Positions 44,714 through 56,081 of a stretch of 64,000 nt of DNA are shown piece after piece. The DNA comes from Favolaschia claudopus (taxonomy: Eukaryota; Basidiomycota; Agaricomycetes; Agaricales; Mycenaceae), in NCBI GenBank assembly GCA_037176885.1, contig JAWWNJ010000014.1:1798001-1862000 (forward strand). The letters are read 5' to 3'. Each line of letters begins with the position of its first letter. Position 1 is the stretch's first letter. The translations under genes were made by a program, and so were the position numbers. The notes beneath the pieces were generated by a model. The model made no database searches and had not been told where the DNA came from. It saw only the letters and a program-made list of their open reading frames with translations.

Positions 44714-47700
44714 ATGACGAAGCATCGCGCGGGGACTATCTCGCTCGCAAAAGGCGCAGCAGAAAGCTGCTCGCAAAGCCGCCGCCGACGCGCGTTCCAG
44801 TGCCCATAAAGAAAATATACCACCCCCGAGCACATCCTCCAGCACTAGGCAAGGCCGAAAACATCCCCCGGACATCCCAGACTCCTAAATTATCCGCCTG
44901 AAGCATGAAAACAAAAATTTAATTCGGCGGGAAAAACGGCAGAAGAAAAAAATAAAGCAGCTTAACGAGAGGGTAAAGGTGGCAGAGAAGGACTATAAAG
45001 ACGCTGTTGCGCATGGGGAGTCGCAGGTTCGTCAGGTTTTGAAGAAGAAAGCCGAGGAGAAGAGAGGGTGGCTTCGCCGGGTTGCTGAGGCGGAACGACG
45101 CCTCGAAGAGGCAGAGTATTGTCGAGTTTGGACATCAGAGGAGCTGAAGAAGAAAATAATACTCTCAGCCAGCTTCGTGGGGTGCTGCGACTCGCACGGC
45201 GGCAGAGTCGACGTCGTGCGGAGGCTTCGAAACGCGTCGCTAACGGCTCACACACTGTGAAGCATACCCTTCGCATGCGAGCCAAGCGTGGGCGAGCGTA
45301 CAAGGTCGAGCTGCGCGCCATAGCTCGTGTTCTAGTCCCTAGTGGCTGCAAGCAAGGAAAGGTCGGGGAGCTGATCCAGGATATCGCAAAAATATTCGGT
45401 GTTGATTTGGATCGTGCGATGAGTCGAAAGACGGTTCGACGCACAATATTCGAGGGTATGGTGGCTGCCCAAGTGCAGCTGGGTGTGGAGATGAAACAGA
45501 CTGAAGGTTGGCAATGCTCGCATTATCAAGACTAACCAAATTTTAGATATCACCATGAGTAGCGACAGTACTTCGCGTCGCCATATAAATCACCAGTCCC
45601 ACAACCTCCACATGCGCCCTCCAGTAAAGAATCCGGACGGCTCTATTACACTGGCCGAAGATCCGCGTATTCGCTTCGCTGGAATCAAGTCAACCGTCGA
45701 CCACAGCACTCCTACATCCAAAGAAACGTGGCTTACCATTTATCAAGAAACCATGGACGCCTACAATGCAAGCCCGATTGGTCGACGTCTCGGGAAGTTG
45801 GACCTGCGCATGATATGCCGGCGACTGCGGGGGATGTGCGGCGACCATGCAAGCAATGAGAAGGCGCTATCTGAAGCTTGGAAGGATATGAAACTCGACT
45901 TACTTCTTCAGGAGCTCGGAGAAGAACGCCTCAAAGAACTGGAGGCGCAAATCGACGAACTCCAGGTGATTCAGCGTCGATGGGTCGCGCGAAAGCTGGA
46001 CGACGTAGGTGGATTCGAGGCTTATATGAAGCTTCCCCCAGCGGAGCGCGCTGCTCGAGATTTGGCGTGTGTGAACGCGATGACGCGGGAACTTGGAGAA
46101 GAGGCGTTGGCGAAACTCGAGGAAGCTGACCGTCGTTTGCTTACCGTCTGGGTATGGACCGGATGCTGCATGCACAAGGATCAGAACAGTTTCAGAGGAG
46201 GTAATACTTGGCGTACTGGAAGGAGCTCGGCTTGCGGGGCCCTATTCCTCTCGCAAACAAGGAATCGGCAGAGGCGGTTCGACGCGTTTTACATCCGGAG
46301 GTTGGTGATAAGCCGCCGACTGATGATGATCTTGAACGCGTCGAGAATGCGTCGTTCGGGGGTGCGAAAGCTGCCGCACTTGCTGGCGCGATTTTCGAGA
46401 ACGCGATCGAGAAGCGTGGGCAAGGGGATCAGCTCGACATTTACCTCCGGTCCAAGTTGGAGGATGGCGAGCCTATCAAGCGCTTCCCAAGGACAAACCA
46501 AACGCGGTTCGGAAGTCACGGCGACGCTGCATGCGAGCTCATCGCACGCCGCACCATCTACAGGGACTTCCTCGAAGCTATCAAGCATATGAAACAGCGT
46601 CCGGGCTGGACAAACATCGAAAAGAATGTCTACGACGCGCTGGAAGACGGACCAACACTCACCGAACTCGCTGTACTAGCCATCTACCACCTTTTCATCG
46701 CCGTTCCATACACGCGTCGCGTTCGCGCACCAAAAGAAGTAGCCTTGAACGCGATTTCCTTGGGGCCACTGCACGAAGAAATTCGGGACCACTGCGCAAT
46801 GCTGATTGAAACTCCAGAGCTTGTGCTTGATTTCGACGACGAGCAGCATCGTATCGCCACGTTCGATGGACAGCCAGTGGTGAGGAGCGACGTGATGGGA
46901 GAGATCAAGAGGCTTCACATCGATGGGAAGTTGCCCTGCCTGCGCGAGATGTTTGTCCGGTTTCTCGAAGGCGCAAAGGGAACGTGGATTCGATTCTCCT
47001 CGGAATTCGCGCCTGGCGGCCTGATTGACGGCCTCAACGATAACGAGAAAGGCCGAATATGGCTTCCCGCAACCAACGATCACAACGAAAGCAGCCTAGG
47101 ATCGTACATATCCTTCATGGGCGACAATCCAACCGCGGCATTAGTAACTCACAACTCACTGGCAATGTTTCGGCGGAACGAGACTCAAGCTTTCATGGAT
47201 ATGTGGTTTGAAGCTGACGATCATCAGTATATTATGCAGGCAGGTCGCGTTCTTGATGCTGCTGGTTTGGAGCGGAAAAGAAAGCAGTTGCAAGCGGAAT
47301 ATAATGAACGCATCCTCGCAGAAAAACAGCAAAAAGCAGCTGATGCGGCATCGAAAGCAGCCGAGATTCAGCGGCGGTTGGATGCGACAGAGTTGATTAC
47401 TTGCGTCGAGGACATTTACCGGCCTGGGATGACCAGGGACAAGCTCCAGGATCAGCTCGAGAAGCTCCCGCGCGAAGTGGAACACAAAAGCACCAGAACG
47501 GATCCAAATTCCGAAGAAATCCCATATTCCGGATCCGAAGTTGGCTGATAAGCAAGCGGCGCTTGTTCGTGCATTCCAAGAGCATCTCAAGGTTATTGGC
47601 GTCGTTCCCGAGTACTCCTCAACGACCCAGGCAGATGAGGACATTGTTACAGCTCATTTTGACGCAGATGACGCAGATTTTGGCATGTTTGAAGAGGATT

Positions 47701-47714
47701 CGGCTGTATTTTGA
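44714..47714 (+). pseudogene. Transposase-like protein family, copy 2 (frameshifted)
   Basis: Same family and order as 34985-37890. The leader AQQKAARKAAADARSSAHKE has a TAA near 44886, then a coiled coil (LKHENKNLIRREKRQKKK). The winged-helix-like block is IARVLVPSGCKQGKVGELIQ..MSRKTVRRTIFEG, followed by an intron with GTTGGC..TTTTAG at about 45508-45545. Then SSDSTSRRHINHQSHNL (45558-), MCGDHASNEKALSE (45834-), CCMHKDQNSFRGGN (46160-), and a long intact run 46208-47520 with FGGAKAAALAGAIFEN, FSSEFAPGGLIDG, LPATNDHNESSLGSY and FRRNETQAFMDMWF. Shifts near 45150, 46203 and 47515 break it. The tail DDADFGMFEEDSAVF ends at 47714. Here SADST is SSDST, but the Asp is kept. Function inferred as transposase. 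Confidence 0.7.
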
Positions 47715-48216
47715 TTATATCTCATTATTATAGAGTACATACTGTATAATTGTACAATTTCCAGCATGGTTGAGCAAGCAAGCATTGAGGAATAACGGAT
47801 GCAAGTTGAGGACCACGAATTTACCGGATAAGTTAAGTTGCCGGCTTAGTCATTGATCCATCACGGATCCCGTCGGTGCCCACCACCATGTAACCGCATC
47901 CCCAAGTGCAACTCGAATAAATTACTCGAGCTCACGAGGATAGGACGAGTTCAAATAACACCAAATAAATGTCTGTTTGTACTTTGTTTGCTCGCAGTCG
48001 GTCCCACCCCCGCACCCCCATAGCGGCGCTAAAAATATGAAATAAATTGCAAATGAGCCCTAGGATAGGGAATGTCCTCCGCCGATTTCCCAATTTTGGC
48101 CCCAAGGAATCCAGAACAGACACGCGGAAATGGCAGGGAAATGGCTAGTGGCTCGAGATCCTACACTCAAACCTCTTCGAAATATCGAGACCTGAGGCTG
48201 GAGACTTGCCAACTTT
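47715..48216. other. No gene recognised
   Basis: Contains gaataaattactcgagctcacgaggatagga (47920-47943), which recurs with changes at 50334-50376, so it is part of a dispersed repeat. No other signal. Confidence 0.35.
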
Positions 48217-48378
48217 CCGCCTCAAACGTAAGCACCCGATTTGGAAGGAGATCACGGCATGGCATCGGCCATCATATTCAGCCTCAATTGCCTGCAATTC
48301 TGAGCTGTATAATATTGCTCAACTCTTGTTGTCTTCAAAAATCCTCCAGTGAGTTTTCAAATAAGTATATCCCTCAGA

Positions 48379-48418
48379 ACCCTAACATTAACCCTAACCC
48401 CTAACCGTAACACTAACC
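48379..48418 (+). repeat. Degenerate telomere-like CCCTAA array
   Basis: aaccctaacattaaccctaa then cccctaaccgtaacactaacc: five to six imperfect CCCTAA/CCTAAC units. Fungal telomeres are usually TTAGGG, so this is an interstitial telomere-like tract, here inside a MITE. Confidence 0.6.
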
Positions 48419-48577
48419 AACACTCTTTTGGCCTCCGGCAGTCCTGTGCAGCGTTATTTTGGCCTTCGGCAGTCCTTCACCTAACCTTCAAGTGTTTTTA
48501 GCCTCCAGCAGTCACGTACATAGCTAACCCATAATTTTTCTGGCCTTCGGCAGTCATATAATGAGGTAGAAAAAATA

Positions 48578-48664
48578 ATGACCAAACAGGGATTCGAACA
48601 CAAGATATGAAAAACAGCCTAGCACTGCCGAATATTAGCTACAACGGCTACACCATACGGCAAT
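48578..48664 (-). ncRNA. tRNA-like sequence with Pol III A and B boxes (not a functional tRNA)
   Basis: On the minus strand TGGTGTAGCCG fits the A-box consensus and, 44 nt later, TGTTCGAATCC fits the B box. The acceptor ends do not pair (TGCCGTA against TTTGGTCA), so a working tRNA is unlikely. It may be a decayed tRNA or a SINE-type head. Confidence 0.35.
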
Positions 48665-48877
48665 CAGAACTCCTGTTTCGGATTGCCCCACATCGCCGTA
48701 AATGCACATGATTGATTGCCGCAATGATGCCGAAAACTCCTTCCATATTGGGTGCTTACGTTTGAGGCGGAAACTCAAGAGTGAGGCTGGAGAAGGAACT
48801 GATGGAGCAATGATGGAGGGGCGACATCTGATCTCCGTCGCCTGTCACCAACTTTAGGCTCCGTTCTGAACGTAAAA

Positions 48878-49044
48878 TAGAGCGCTGGTGGCTCTTCGTG
48901 CTCGATGGTTGTTTGAGCCTCCAGCTTAAAGTAGCCACTATTTTATCCCATTTACGGGACCTGCAAATAGTGGCCAAAATTACCCTGTGCCAGTCATCAA
49001 GTCCCGAGAGAATTCAGCCACGGATGGCTACCACAAACTCTCTA
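48878..49044. mobile_element. MITE (TAGAGAG family), copy 3
   Basis: The right end ..GGCTACCACAAACTCTCTA matches the inverse of the 22590-22777 left terminus; the left end is shortened (tagag then cgctggtggctc). The central words agtggc and actattttatcc also match copy 1. Confidence 0.65.
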
Positions 49045-49090
49045 ATAAAAGCCTCTGATTTCCTGACTGTAAAAATACATCACATAAGTA

Positions 49091-49755
49091 CAGTGGCCGC
49101 AGAAAACAATGCAACAAGGTGTTTTGAGGCACTGACGGTGTCTTTGGGCTCGAACAAAGTTTATCACATGAAACATGGGGGAAATGAAATTTTTTGGGCC
49201 GATGATCCAATTACCATATATGGTAATTGTACCGGAGTCAATTTTTTAACGTGTTTTTTTTACACCACACTTTTCAGCGCTAAATCCCACTGGAAAATGA
49301 CCATCATAGGATGAAAGTACTCATAAAAGCGATCTCAGCCATATATTACTTCACCTTGTTTGCTGCAGATTTGGGCTCGTAATAGCCGCTGCAAGATGGC
49401 CATTTTGGCCTAAAATGCCAAATTTATTCCAAAAATGGCCAAAAAATGCCATCTTGCGACAGTTATTGTGGGCTCAAAACAGTAGCAAACTAGGTCAAGT
49501 GAAATATGACTGGGGTCGTATTCCCGAGTACTTTCATCCCATGAAGACCATTTTTCAGTGGGGTGAAGCATTGAAAAGTGCCCTGAAAATAAATGATTTA
49601 AAAAATTCGTTGCACTTGAATTACTATATATGGTAATGGGGGAGTTGTCCAGAAATTTTGATTTCACCCATATTCTGCGTCCAGGACTTTGTTTGAGTCA
49701 AAACACCCACTCATTGTCCCAGAACCACGTGTTGCAGTATTTTCTGCGGCCACTG
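49091..49755. mobile_element. TA-flanked element that is almost entirely a fold-back hairpin
   Basis: Termini CAGTGGCCGCAGAAAA are inverted and flanked by TA (49089-49090, 49756-49757). The arms 49091-49410 and 49435-49755 match in inverse along most of their length, for example ggatgaaagtactc (49310) against gagtactttcatcc (49527), and gcaagatggc against gccatcttgc. 665 bp, no ORF. Confidence 0.8.
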
Positions 49756-49929
49756 TATGTGATTTTCTTGGAGCCAATTAAGTATGTTGGGTTTCAAGAT
49801 GCCAGTAATTGCTCGTTGATTGCGCGTGTCTGGCTAAAAATATGGATGGATTATTGAACTTCACTCTATTTCTACGGAACTTTTCCCCTCTGTGTTTACA
49901 CTCAACCCAAACCCTATGAGTATGAATCC

Positions 49930-50470
49930 ACACAAGCTCCCCCTCCTGTAGGCCGGGAACCGGCATACACAACCTACGTAGCCTTAAGCTTATAATCGGG
50001 GTATACAGCTAAGATAGGGTTATTGGGGGAGCTTGCTCCCCCTTTTATCCAGGCTGACAGCAAATGGGAATGGGGCTGTGCTGAGCAGATGATGGAGCTT
50101 GTGATGCTGCTGTCGATCACACGGCGCAGTGATAAGACGATCTTTCCAGTGATGCGGCCCTTCTCCGCGTGATCCATGGCTGTCCCGGAGTGATAATGGC
50201 TGATCCCGCATGATGGCAACGTAGTTTCAAGTGATGCGGCCCTCCCTTAACCGTGCCGCATCGTCTCTTGCTGTTCTTCGAGGCTGATACACGATTAGAT
50301 TCAATGAGGTGTGTCATATACCCCAGTCCAGCTTGAATAAATTGAGATTTTGACTCGAGCTCGCGAGGATAGGACTCGGACTGTTCAAATAACTGGAGGT
50401 TCTGTTCAGAATGTAAAGAGAAAATCAAAGCCCATGGTTCAGCATTCAACTCCGACACTCAGCTGCCTTG
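49930..50470 (-). repeat. Phased-ATCA dispersed element, minus orientation
   Basis: Read on the minus strand it shows the ATCA array (about 50240 down to 50110; seen as TGAT on plus), GGGGGAGCAAGCTCCCCC (50047-50030), then GTAGGTTGTGTATGCCGG with the GCCGG-ttc-CCGGC hairpin and ACAGGAGGGGGAGCTTGTG (49978-49932). Same parts as 33211-33500. Confidence 0.7.
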
Positions 50471-50682
50471 GAAATGTCGTGAGCCTACTGTGTCAGAGTC
50501 AAGTAATTTTCTTGGAGTCCATCGGGTTTGAGGATGCCAGGCAAATGCATATGCCAGTCTCTTTTTTCTTGACGAACTCAATGGCGCATGTCTGGCATAA
50601 AAAATATAGATTGGATCTGTATCTGTTTGAACTTCAGCATTCCGTATTTACATACACTCAACCCAAACTCTGTGAATCCACC

Positions 50683-50783
50683 CAAGCTCCCCCCTACTGT
50701 AGGCCGGGAACCGGCATACACAACCTACGTAAGTGGTTATAACCCAATTTCGATTTTTGCGACATTTTGCGCAATGTCGCAAA
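50683..50783 (-). repeat. Phased-ATCA end fragment plus GTYGCAAAAATCGG MITE fragment
   Basis: 50683-50730 is the GTAGG..GCCGGTTCCCGGC hairpin segment in minus orientation. It is followed by ggttataacccaatttcgatttttgcgac, a terminus of the 11663-11842 MITE family, and a facing gtcgcaaattt. Confidence 0.6.
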
Positions 50784-51480
50784 TTTCTTTTTCTTGTCAT
50801 CGGGCCCGGTCGTGCTCGATCGTCTGTTATCGGGAGGCGTCGGGCCATCGGCCCGACCGATGCCTCATTGAAGGGGCTCGGGTACCCATCGGGCATTATC
50901 GTGCCCGACCGCCCGATCGTGTGGTATAGGGCACGGTCGGGGAGGGCCTACAGTTAGTCTCCCGGAGGCAGAGTAGATCAATTCCCTTCAACCTTCGTGC
51001 CTCAGGATATTCCTTGATCTGACGTCTGCTTTTTGATGACGGGGGCTTAACGGCTCAGTTCAAAGTCCGCTGATATCACGTGCCGGTCAATCATGGCCAA
51101 ACATCGCGCTTCATTAGCGTCCCTCTAGCGCGTATTCGACGTGCCATTCGACCCGAAACTTGAGCTGATTTCCTTGAAATACTTCAAGGAACGTTTTCCT
51201 CAATTTTCCAGGTCATTTCTTGTGCACAAACACTATTTGTACCTTACACATAGTCATTGCTCATATATTCCATTCCGAGTGAAAATGTAAACCTGCAGCA
51301 AGTCTGAAGATGGAAGAAATAATCCAATGTTAAGAAGCCTCAACCAGTTTACAGGAAAACTGCTCAGACTCTTCGCTTTCTCTAACCAAAAACGGCAATC
51401 ATATGAGACATCATCCATCACTAAAATTTCAAAAAAGGATTTGAATTCGTCTCCCTTGGTGCTCGACGACGCGTCCTGAC
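50784..51480. other. Gene-free stretch with GC-rich CGGGC/CCCGAC words
   Basis: 50799-50945 has many cgggc and cccgacc words in both orientations (a probable self-folding repeat without clear termini). The remainder up to 51480 shows nothing supportable. Confidence 0.35.
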
Positions 51481-54060
51481 ATGGCGGAGGCCGCCTCTCC
51501 GCCAGTCACCACTCCCCCCTTCGACTGGTCCAAGCGCCGTGACTATACATGGTTTACCTCTGATGGGACACAGAGAATCCGCGAAAAAGTCGCGCCGAGC
51601 ATCAACTTCGAGCTCGACGCGTTCCAAGTTGATTGTGCTGCGAGATTTTGGACGGCCAAGATGTTCTACGCATCAGTGCCACGGGAACAGGGAAGACAGC
51701 ACTGATATACCTACCACTCATGGTCCGGGCACAATTTCCCTTGTAATATCCCCGACCAACTTTCTTCAGCAAGACATGGTAAGAAAATGCAAAATTACGC
51801 GTCATGACTTAACATTCATCCAGGTGGGCAGCATGCAGAAGAAGAACATTGCATCATTGGCAATTAATTCCGACACACTTACCGCAGCGTTGCTGGAGTC
51901 GCCGACCCGAGATCTGTGGGCTGAAGCAAAAACTGGTGCTTATCGACTCATCTTTATTGGTCCAGAAACAATGAAGAGCGCCGAATACCAGGCATTTATT
52001 GCCGACCAAAATGTCCGTTCCCGTAGCACAGTTCACCGTCGACGAGCTTCATCTTGCAGACGAATGGGGCGCCGACTTCAGGAAAGGTTTTCAAGTCATC
52101 CCTACAATGCGGGCCAGGCTGCCAGACCATACCACTTTTGTTGGCCTTTCCGCAACCATCGAGCCGGGGCGTCAGTACGCAGCGTGTGTTAGACTGATGG
52201 GATTCAGACCTGGCTTCCACCTCGAAAAGCGGGACTGCGAGCGCCGTAACATCGCGCTGATTGTGCGCGTCATTAAATACACTTCCTCGGGGCTCGTGTT
52301 CCTAGACCTCGACTTTCTTGTTCCGCCCGGGATTATGAAGGCATCGGACGTACCTAAATTCCTGGTCTTTGTGCAAAGCATTGATCAGGGCCATCGCGTG
52401 GTCAACTACCTCCGCAGTTTGCCATCGCAAAAAGATGCGCGCCGACTCATTCGGCACCATCACTCAATGGCATGTCCAGAATGCAAAGCTGAAGGAATGG
52501 AATCATTGTACAAAATTGGCGATGAAACAGACTGTCTCGTTCACGTCTCAACCGATGTTCTTACCGTGGGCGTGGATATTCCCGGACTTGCAGGTGTTTT
52601 GATTTACGACAAGATTGCGAGTTTATCAGCCTTGTTGCAAAGAGCAGGACGGCCTGTCCGGGAGCGTGGAGCAGGTGGTGTTGCCTACCTCTACATTTCC
52701 AAATCTAGTATGGCGGAAGCATTGGCCTATGTCGATTCGGAGGCAGGAAAGGCGGACAAACGAGTGTTGGACGAAAAAGATCCGGCTTCGTATGTTCCAC
52801 AGTCTCTTGAAGCTGCGACTGAAGATTCCACGGGTACGGCAACCTCGACGTCCTCGGCGGGCGGAGTAGAAAATGTGCATGCCGAGAGCACGCAGAATAC
52901 GACCTCATCGACCGAAGCAGAGATTATAGCGGAGCGCAGTACTTCAAGCTCCTTGACGGCCTCAGGCTCGACGACCAAGACCTCTGGATCTAACAAAAAG
53001 ACGAAAGCAGTAACAACATCGCCTCAGCCTGTGAAGAGTTGTTCCGCCTCGTTGCTTCTCGTCTTCGCTGCGCACGCTCGGAATAGGTGTGTTACGCGCC
53101 AGATAAATATCATCTACGAGAACCCTGGAGTAGATCGGGATTGCGGGAGGTGTAGTTCGTGTGTTGGAGACAAGGTTCCAGAGCCGCGAGCAATGGAGAA
53201 CGACTCTGACCAACCTTCAACACAAGATACTCGGAAACACGCTGAGGAATCGCCAGAAATAGAGAAGGTCCCAGGTTATATGAAGCCACAGACCAAGGAT
53301 ATCAAGAGCTTGACGACGAAACTCGAGCATTCGGCATACATATTGCGACAGGGCCAGCCGTTGGGGTCTGAAGCGCTTTTTATCAGTGCTCGCATTTTTT
53401 TGCCCCCGAATATCGTTACCGCCATTACCACCAATTTCCTACTCATCAAATCTGAAGAAATTTTCTTCGCCCGAGTCCGGGACTGGGAATACAGAGATCG
53501 CTTCGGGCAAGCTCTCTGGGATGTCGTCAAGGTTCTCGTGGATGATCTTCGCAAGGAACTAGTTGATCGCCACAAGGAAAGTCTCGAAAAGCAGCGCGCT
53601 GCACGCCTACACAAGTGGATCGTTTCCAATGGGTTTGACGGTGTTAAACGAGTTTCTTTGAAGCTCGGCACTCCTCCGAGTCCTGTTCCCCCAATTACAG
53701 AGCCTTCGAATTCTGGTGCACCTGCACCAGAATCCCCATCCACCCCTGCATCCCCAACTGATATTGTGGCCAAAATCCCCCCAACAGAATTCTACGCTGT
53801 TTCACCCGAGAAGAACTCGAAAAATCTCAAGCGCAAAGCGGCGGCGGAACCCTCAGAGCGCAAAGGGTCTGCGAAACGACTCAAAAAATCAGTAAGCACT
53901 CTTATTTGGGCCACATTCGCCTCGACATTGTGTCTCATACAATCTCGGACAGGACAAAGAAAATATGGCCCCAGTCGTCAATTAATAATGCTAATGATCC
54001 TAATCTGTTACACTTCAGTATGTTTACTGCTCGTCTTCCGAATCCGAGCTCTCGTCTGAC
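51481..54060 (+). pseudogene. RecQ-like DExH helicase, locus 2, two or more frameshifts
   Basis: ATG 51481 opens MAEAASPPVTTPPFDWSKRR, then FELDAFQVDCAAR. A lost base near 51644 shifts to ILDGQDVLRISATGTGKTAL (motif I), and another shift near 51725 to TISLVISPTNFLQQDM. After an intron come SMQKKNIASLAINSDTL and YRLIFIGPETM. From 51999 one long frame holds VDELHLADEWGADFR (DExH, 52041-52052), LSATIEPGRQY (motif III), VSTDVLTVGVDIPG, LLQRAGRPVRERG (motif VI, near 52632), and the RecQ-type zinc block CVTRQINIIYENPG..CGRCSSC (to 53160). A long C-terminus follows, ending in a basic tail (EPSERKGSAKRLKKS) with a possible final exon after 53890. It is more diverged from locus 1 than a recent duplicate would be. 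Its tail overlaps the end of a DUF6589-like remnant. Confidence 0.8.
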
Positions 54061-54530
54061 TCCTCATTCCCGCTACAGTGCAAAAGTCCATTAACTACTA
54101 TATTAGGAAGAGGGAGTTTTTCGGGACAAGTAGAGTGTTCGACGGCATCATCCTCCTCCGCGTGTATATTGCTTGCATCGGCAAGAGTTCTTTTAATAAA
54201 TTCCGCCACCTTCCCATCAGACGGTTTGAGGTATGCAGTGAAATCGTCATTTGCGGAGTGGTCGAAGCAACGGCCAGCACGAAATTTGTGAGGCTGTCGC
54301 TCTTGCATCGCAGTGGCCAATTCTTTCATCGCGGCTTCCTTCTTTTGTCGTTTATGACGGCCGCCAGTCCTCCCAATCCCCACAGCTGACTTCATGCTTT
54401 CACTTGCCTTGAGAAAGGCGCGGATATTGTACGACACAATTTGTTGATAGAAAGAGTCTCCGAACGACGCATCCCGCCGCTGAGATGCTTTCTTCAACAA
54501 CTTGATGTTGTGCTCTTGCATCTGATCCAT
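54024..54530 (-). pseudogene. DUF6589-like protein, C-terminal remnant
   Basis: 168 residues: MDQMQEHNIKLLKKASQRRD, ASFGDSFYQQIVSYNIRAFL, SAVGIGRTGGRHKRQKKEAA and DDFTAYLKPSDGKVAEFIKR, with an acidic tail SDESSDSEDEQ. The QEHNIK..(G/R)RHT..DDF pattern is the end of DUF6589-type proteins; locus 1 has QEHNIKDIK at the corresponding place. Nothing of the upstream ~800 residues is recognisable at 54531-55100. The stop at 54024 overlaps the helicase tail. Assignment from memory of the family. Confidence 0.5.
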
Positions 54531-55139
54531 CGGGAAACAGCCTCTCAGAATTTTTGTGACAAAAGGTGAGGAACAACATCATGAATTTCAAGATCCTTTG
54601 CGTGCACAGTGAGTAAGCTGTGACCGCAACCCTGCATTGCGTGCTTCCTTCAAGGGCCGCGGGTTGAATGCTTTCTCGACATCACAATTCACCAGCTCTA
54701 CAAGCGTAGCCGCAGTCCCACTATCCATGGTGTCATGCTGCCCTAGGTCAGGATCTCATTTGCGATGGGCACTCTCACATTCCTCCTCATCCAACGCATC
54801 CTCCTTGTCTTCCTGGAGCTCCCTCGAAGACCTCTCCAACTCCCTCACCGCCTACCCCACCTCACACTCCCACCTCAAACACACACCCTCCCCTCTCCCC
54901 GCCTGCTCCTCCATGTCCTCCATCGGCGGCGACCTCAGCTCCCTCCCATGGCTGAATCCACCGAAGAAAAGATGGCGTGCCCTAGTCTCAGAAAACCAGA
55001 CCTTCCTACGTAGTCCTTGTAGGCGTAGTTTAGGCAGAGCCGGAGATGTTTCCTAATCGAGAATAATAATGACAGGTTTGACGTTTGATTGATTTTGGTC
55101 ATGATGGCAGCAGGGACGTAGGAAGTTTTTTCCCATCAC
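54531..55139. other. No gene recognised (low-complexity CT-rich tract)
   Basis: 54770-54980 is rich in ctcc/cctc words that give spurious serine- and leucine-rich frames on the plus strand. No domain-like run was found on either strand. Confidence 0.4.
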
Positions 55140-55215
55140 CCCTCAAAATCAACGTAGGTTGTGTATGCCGGTGCCCGGCCTACAGGTGGGGGGAGCTTGT
55201 GTGGATTCCATATTT
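55140..55215 (+). repeat. Phased-ATCA family, GTAGG hairpin segment
   Basis: ccctcaaaatcaac then GTAGGTTGTGTATGCCGG, the GCCGG-tgc-CCGGC hairpin, cctacagg and gggagcttgtgtgg. The same segment with the same 5' flank is at 32772-32840, which indicates that the flank belongs to the element. Confidence 0.6.
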
Positions 55216-55479
55216 TTTTTGGACAATGTAGGTGTACATATTGTTACGGATATACTCCATATATGGACAAGAGAATTTCAAGAAAACACATCTTCACGAA
55301 GGTCAACACTGACATCATTCAGAGCAAAAGCTAACTGAGCCCTATGTGTATTGCGCGAGGCTGATTTTGACCGGGACAGTACATATCATCCCAATGGGAA
55401 AAGCAATCCCGGAGATTAGAGAAAATCTAAGAGCAGTCCCGAAAAAAACTCTCTGATGGGAGCTGACGTCAAGTTCCCC

Positions 55480-56081
55480 GCGCCCCAACATGCGGCATCG
55501 GGCCCCAGCCAATGTTGTTGGACTGGGCCGTGCTGAGTGTAGAGCATATCGACCAAAAAAACCTTTGGATCTGTCAAAATAGGTCGGAACTACGTTGCCA
55601 TCACGCTGGATCAGCTCTTATCACTTGGTATCAACTGCAATCAGTCAAAGCCGCCGTGGATCACACGGAAAAGTGCCGCATCAGTCAAGGCATGTCAATT
55701 TTGACGTGCGCACGTCAAAGGCAGCGATTGACAGTAGCCATCACAAGCACTCGACACAGCCACACGTAGGCTGTGTATGCCGGTTCCCGGCCTACAGGAG
55801 GGGCGTATTCTGTGTACGTTAGAGCCAAAATATAATAGGTATGATATTTGTGGAAGAAGTGGAAGGGAACCAAAAGGAAACAGTGTGTGCTATGGAAGTT
55901 ACTAACAATGCGCTGGATCTGTCGTCGAGAAAAAGAGCAAGTTATGGCACGAACTATTTTCAACTTCTGATTTTGACCCAAAACCAACCCCAAACATTCA
56001 AATATTCAGTTCGGGCAGGATGATTTTGTGATATGGAAAGTAGTGCAGCAAGCCAGCATTCAACCCTGGTTCAAATTTCGA
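55480..56081 (+). repeat. Phased-ATCA dispersed element, left part of an interrupted copy
   Basis: ATCA motifs start at 55600, 55610, 55620, 55630, 55640, 55660, 55680 and 55740, all in one 10-bp register. The 20-bp palindrome TTTGACGTGCGCACGTCAAA is at 55700-55719. Then come the GTAGG..GCCGGTTCCCGGC hairpin (55767-55800), the AT-rich section and ccctggttcaaatttcga, where the insertion begins. Confidence 0.75.

Larger units (their letters stand above)
48217..48770. mobile_element. MITE with 21-bp perfect termini carrying telomere-like and tRNA-like sequence
   Basis: Left CCGCCTCAAACGTAAGCACCC and the exact inverse at 48750-48770. Inside, in order: telomere-like CCCTAA variants (48379-48418), four copies of a GGCCTYCGGCAGTC word about 35 bp apart (48429-48562), and a tRNA-like block on the minus strand (48578-48664). 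No ORF. Confidence 0.75.

Noticed and set aside
48578..48664. A functional tRNA gene
   Set aside because: A and B boxes fit but the acceptor and T stems do not pair; kept only as tRNA-like.
50799..50945. MITE made of CGGGC/CCCGAC words
   Set aside because: Many inverted words but no defined matching termini or target duplication.
53276..53773. 165-aa minus-strand frame over helicase 2
   Set aside because: Antisense shadow of the 686-codon helicase frame.
54637..55056. 139-aa serine-rich plus-strand protein
   Set aside because: Arises from a CT-rich low-complexity tract; no domain and no splice or start support.
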